A program made the translations under genes and the position numbers. Below, in pieces: positions 61,508 through 64,000 of a stretch of DNA of 64,000 nt. Below the pieces are notes generated by a model, which worked only from the letters and a program-made list of their open reading frames with translations, made no database searches and was not told the origin of the DNA. Location: assembly GCF_017744835.1 (NCBI RefSeq), contig NZ_JAGIAM010000003.1, forward strand, positions 186,001-250,000, read 5' to 3'. Every line of letters starts with the position of its first letter. The first letter of the stretch is position 1. This stretch comes from Sphingomonas sp. Its GTDB lineage: Bacteria; Pseudomonadota; Alphaproteobacteria; Sphingomonadales; Sphingomonadaceae.

Positions 61508-62278
61508 TCACCCCACCAACGCCCGCGTCGCCGCCTCGACGTCGTCCTGGCGCATCAGCGCCTCGCCGATCAGGAAGCAGCGCACGCCATGTTCGGCCAT
61601 CGCGTCCAGGTCGCCGCGCGTCGTGAGGCCGCTCTCGGCGACGAAGGTACAGCCTTCGGGCGCGAGCCGAACCAGCTCATAGGTGTTGTTGAGATCGACC
61701 GTGAAGTCCTTGAGGTTGCGGTTGTTCACCCCAATCAGCCGCGACTTGAGCCGGAGCGCGCGCTCGAGCTCCTCGGCGTCGTGCACCTCGACCAGCACGT
61801 CCATGTCGCGTTCGATCGCAGCCGCCTCGATCTCCGCCATAGCGCCATCCTCGAGCGCGGCGACGATGATCAGGATCGCATCGGCGCCGATCGCGCGCGC
61901 CTCCTCGACTTGCCAGGGATCGACCATGAAGTCCTTGCGCAGCACCGGCAGGTCGCAGGCGGCGCGGGCGGCGATCAGAAACGCCTCGTCGCCCTGGAAA
62001 TAGTCGCGGTCGGTGAGCACCGACAGGCAGGCCGCGCCGCCGGCGGCATAGGCGCGGGCGTGCGCCGGGGGGTCGAAGTCCGGGCGGATCAGCCCCTTGG
62101 AAGGGCTCGCTTTCTTGATCTCGGCGATCAGGCCATAGCCGCCCGCGGCCGCCTTCGCGTCGAGCGCTGCCTTGAAGCCGCGGGGAGGCGTCGGCGCGGG
62201 CCAGGCGCGCGGGGCCGCGCGGCGCTCGGCGACTTCGGCGCGCTTGGTGGCGAGGATAAGGTCCAGCACGTTGCTCAT
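61508..62278 (-). CDS. trpC: Indole-3-glycerol phosphate synthase, 256 aa
   Basis: The enzyme closes the indole ring in tryptophan synthesis. The TIM barrel motifs are [14 protein letters not shown] near residue 52, [49 protein letters not shown] and FVAESGLTT. Catalytic Lys and Glu residues are in place. The ATG at 62276-62278 is the start. It follows trpD by ten bases, one operon. Confidence 0.96.
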   Translation of the reverse strand: MSNVLDLILATKRAEVAERRAAPRAWPAPTPPRGFKAALDAKAAAGGYGLIAEIKKASPSKGLIRPDFDPPAHARAYAAGGAACLSVLTDRDYFQGDEAFLIAARAACDLPVLRKDFMVDPWQVEEARAIGADAILIIVAALEDGAMAEIEAAAIERDMDVLVEVHDAEELERALRLKSRLIGVNNRNLKDFTVDLNNTYELVRLAPEGCTFVAESGLTTRGDLDAMAEHGVRCFLIGEALMRQDDVEAATRALVG

Positions 62279-62288
62279 GCGCCAATAC

Positions 62289-63284
62289 TCATGCGAACGC
62301 GATCCAGCAGTCGAGCAGCGCGTTGGCAAGCCCGTTGTCGAGCACTTCGGCGGCTTCCTCGACACCGTCGGCGAGATTGTCGACGCGGCCGGCGACCATC
62401 AGCGCGGCGGCGGCGTTGAGCAGCACCGCGTCGCGATAGGGGCCCGTCTCGCCCTGCAGCAGCCGGCGCAGCGCCAGCGCATTATACTCGGGGTCGCCGC
62501 CGCGGATCGCGACGAGAGGGTGGCGGGGAAGGCCGGCGTCGTCGGGCGAGATCCGCTCGGGCAGGCGTGCGCTGCCGATGTTGACGATCACGCTCGTCCC
62601 CTCGGTCGAAAGCTCGTCGAGCCCTTCCTCGCCCGAGACGACCGCGGCCGCCTCGGCGCCCAATTGCGCGAGCGCCTCGGCATAGATGGGCGCATAGTCC
62701 GGCCGAGCGATGCCGATGAGCTGGCGCGTGACATGCGCCGGGTTGGCGAGCGGCCCCATCAGGTTGAAGATCGTGCGGCGGCCGATGCGGCGGCGCAGCG
62801 GGCCGATCCGCGCCATCGCCGGATGGTGATGCTGCGCGAAGAGGAAGGCGATGCCCAGCTCGTGCAGGCTCTCCTCGGCGCGCGCGGCGGCGCGATCGAG
62901 GTTGAGCCCCAATGCCTCGAGCGTGTCGGCGGCGCCGGCCTTGGACGAGGCGGCGCGATTGCCGTGCTTGGCGACCGGAACCCCCGCCGCGGCGACGACC
63001 AGGCTGACTGCGGTCGAGACGTTGAGCGTGTGATGCCCGTCGCCGCCGGTGCCACAGACGTCGATGGCTCCCGGCGGTGCGGTGATCGGGATCAGCCGCT
63101 CGCGCATCGCCCGCGCGGCCTCGGCGATCTCGATGCTGGTCTCGCCGCGGATCGACAGGTCGATCAGGAACCGCTCGATCGCCTCCTCGGCGACGCTGCC
63201 GTCGAGGATGTCGGCAAAGGCCTGCGCGGCGTTCTCGCGGCTGAGCGGCGATGCGGGATCGGGAAGGGCGGTATAGGTGGTCAC
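62289..63284 (-). CDS. trpD: Anthranilate phosphoribosyltransferase, 331 aa
   Basis: The enzyme joins anthranilate to PRPP. The PRPP site is [40 protein letters not shown] and [12 protein letters not shown] follow. The length is normal. The GTG at 63282-63284 is chosen because no ATG fits; an earlier start would add residues without conservation. The anthranilate synthase genes trpE and trpG, often just upstream in related bacteria, are not in the window: a 400-bp gap and an unrelated gene take their place. Confidence 0.95.
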   Translation of the reverse strand: MTTYTALPDPASPLSRENAAQAFADILDGSVAEEAIERFLIDLSIRGETSIEIAEAARAMRERLIPITAPPGAIDVCGTGGDGHHTLNVSTAVSLVVAAAGVPVAKHGNRAASSKAGAADTLEALGLNLDRAAARAEESLHELGIAFLFAQHHHPAMARIGPLRRRIGRRTIFNLMGPLANPAHVTRQLIGIARPDYAPIYAEALAQLGAEAAAVVSGEEGLDELSTEGTSVIVNIGSARLPERISPDDAGLPRHPLVAIRGGDPEYNALALRRLLQGETGPYRDAVLLNAAAALMVAGRVDNLADGVEEAAEVLDNGLANALLDCWIAFA

Positions 63285-63682
63285 GCTGCCTCTATCCCGG
63301 CGGGGCGCGGCCGAGTCGAGCAAATCCTGCTGGCGCGCGGGCAAGCTGGGCTGCGGCGCGCGCGGTTGACTCCGGTTGACTCGATAGCGTGATTTTCGCC
63401 GGAAGCGACGGGGATGCTACAGCGAGGCGGCAACGAAGCGGCAGCGACGCTCCGGTGAAGCGGCGCCCAAGCGGCACCTGCCCGGGCCGCATGTGGCGGT
63501 GACGCGGCGGTCAGGCAGAGGGATTGCAGCTCGGGCATGTTCGAACGAAAGCAGAACAAATCCTATTTTACCAGCGGATTTGTAACCGCAGCTACCCGAA
63601 GTCGGCCGTTCGAGTTGCTTACCGTGGTGCCCGGAAGCGGACGCCCGTCCATCGACGGAGGCAACGGTCGTCGCGGAGCTAC
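63285..63682. other. Intergenic region before trpD with short direct repeats
   Basis: Two copies of GGTTGACTC (63364-63372 and 63374-63382) sit ten bases apart. Three GAAGCGGC/CAAGCGGC units follow at about 63435-63476. A less GC-rich stretch lies at 63548-63580. No gene is convincing here. The direct repeat could be an operator for trpD. Confidence 0.4.
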
Positions 63683-64000
63683 TCAGCGGATAGTGAGTTT
63701 GTACATCGCACCGAATCCGGGACGATTCCCCACGCCGCCCAAGCCTTCATTGTAGAAGGTCATGCCGTACAACGCTCCGTCTTGACCTTCGATAAGACCC
63801 ATTTCGGGGTCATACGGTTGCTTCTGTATGGGCCCGAAGGCAAACAAGGTGCCTATCGCGCCTTCAAGGGTCAGGCGAAACGCCGTGCCACCGCCGTTGG
63901 CACCGCCGCTCCGCGTCGTGCCATAGAGATTGCCGTCGCGGCCCATTGCAAGGAATGGGGAGGGGCCCTGCCCGTCATTGATTCCATCCCTTCCGAATGC
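63683..64000 (-). CDS. C-terminal part of a GloVer-repeat protein
   Basis: The frame is open to the window edge and its last 106 residues are visible. They show the GloVer (TIGR03803) repeat: GRDGNLYGTTRSGGANGGGT, then FRLTLEGAIGTLFAFGP, then a related GQDGALYGMTFYNEG block, ending YKLTIR. These repeats form a beta-propeller-like structure in exported or surface proteins. The N-terminus and any signal peptide are outside the window. It lies upstream of trpD on the same strand. Confidence 0.72.
   Translation of the reverse strand, partial: AFGRDGINDGQGPSPFLAMGRDGNLYGTTRSGGANGGGTAFRLTLEGAIGTLFAFGPIQKQPYDPEMGLIEGQDGALYGMTFYNEGLGGVGNRPGFGAMYKLTIR

Overview
The window comes from a high-GC alphaproteobacterium, most likely a Sphingomonas or close relative (Sphingomonadaceae). 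The evidence is gene content and order: pckA divergent from a chvI-chvG-hprK-rapZ-EIIA-HPr cluster, zapA-tkt-gap-pgk, lexA-moeA-moaC-trpC-trpD, a GTTC-N7-GTTC SOS box, DUF2842, DUF3597, DUF2336, and families of palindromic intergenic repeats. Most of it is chromosomal housekeeping DNA. GTG starts and 4-base ATGA/GTGA overlaps are common. Very long antisense frames are an effect of high GC and are not listed.

Layout. 1-3.7 kb: a gene fragment, a zinc-ribbon protein, an AI-2E type permease, tRNA-Asp, and a zapA-6S RNA-fau cluster. 3.9-8.3 kb: tkt, gap and pgk for central carbon metabolism. 8.5-12.9 kb: an MFS/spermidine-synthase fusion, a lipoprotein, tRNA-Arg, a DHFR-like protein and a DUF72 protein. 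13-20 kb: an rRNA methyltransferase-like gene, then a regulatory PTS (HPr, EIIA), RapZ, HPr kinase and the ChvG/ChvI two-component system, with pckA divergent. 20-26.4 kb: small uncharacterised proteins, tRNA-Glu, an apparently self-regulated acyltransferase/membrane protein/regulator operon, an MmyB-type regulator and a Tat-exported amidohydrolase. 26.5-31 kb: two tRNA-Asn genes, nadK-moaA and a c-di-GMP phosphodiesterase. 31-39.4 kb: an SRPBCC/ArsR pair, DedA, mfd, sdhE and recG. 39.4-48 kb: a DUF2336/histidine-kinase-like pair, a DOMON/NamZ/nucleotidyltransferase-like operon, an SDR/ArsR divergent pair, tyrS and PilZ. 48-50 kb: a small accessory segment in which one unknown gene sits between two copies of a dispersed repeat. 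50-64 kb: gltA, gltX, comEC, an orphan beta-helix tailspike-like gene, lexA, moeA, a 2OG oxygenase, PilZ, GST, moaC, trpC, trpD and the C-terminus of a GloVer-repeat protein.

The best leads for something not yet described are: (i) the histidine-kinase-like protein that keeps its ATPase motifs but has arginine where the phosphoacceptor histidine should be, coupled to DUF2336; (ii) the repeat family with a flanked cargo gene; (iii) the orphan tailspike-like gene; (iv) two very clear palindromic operators; and (v) a long hairpin that puts a start codon in its stem and the Shine-Dalgarno in its loop just after pckA. I see no CRISPR array, no insertion sequence with a transposase and no prophage.
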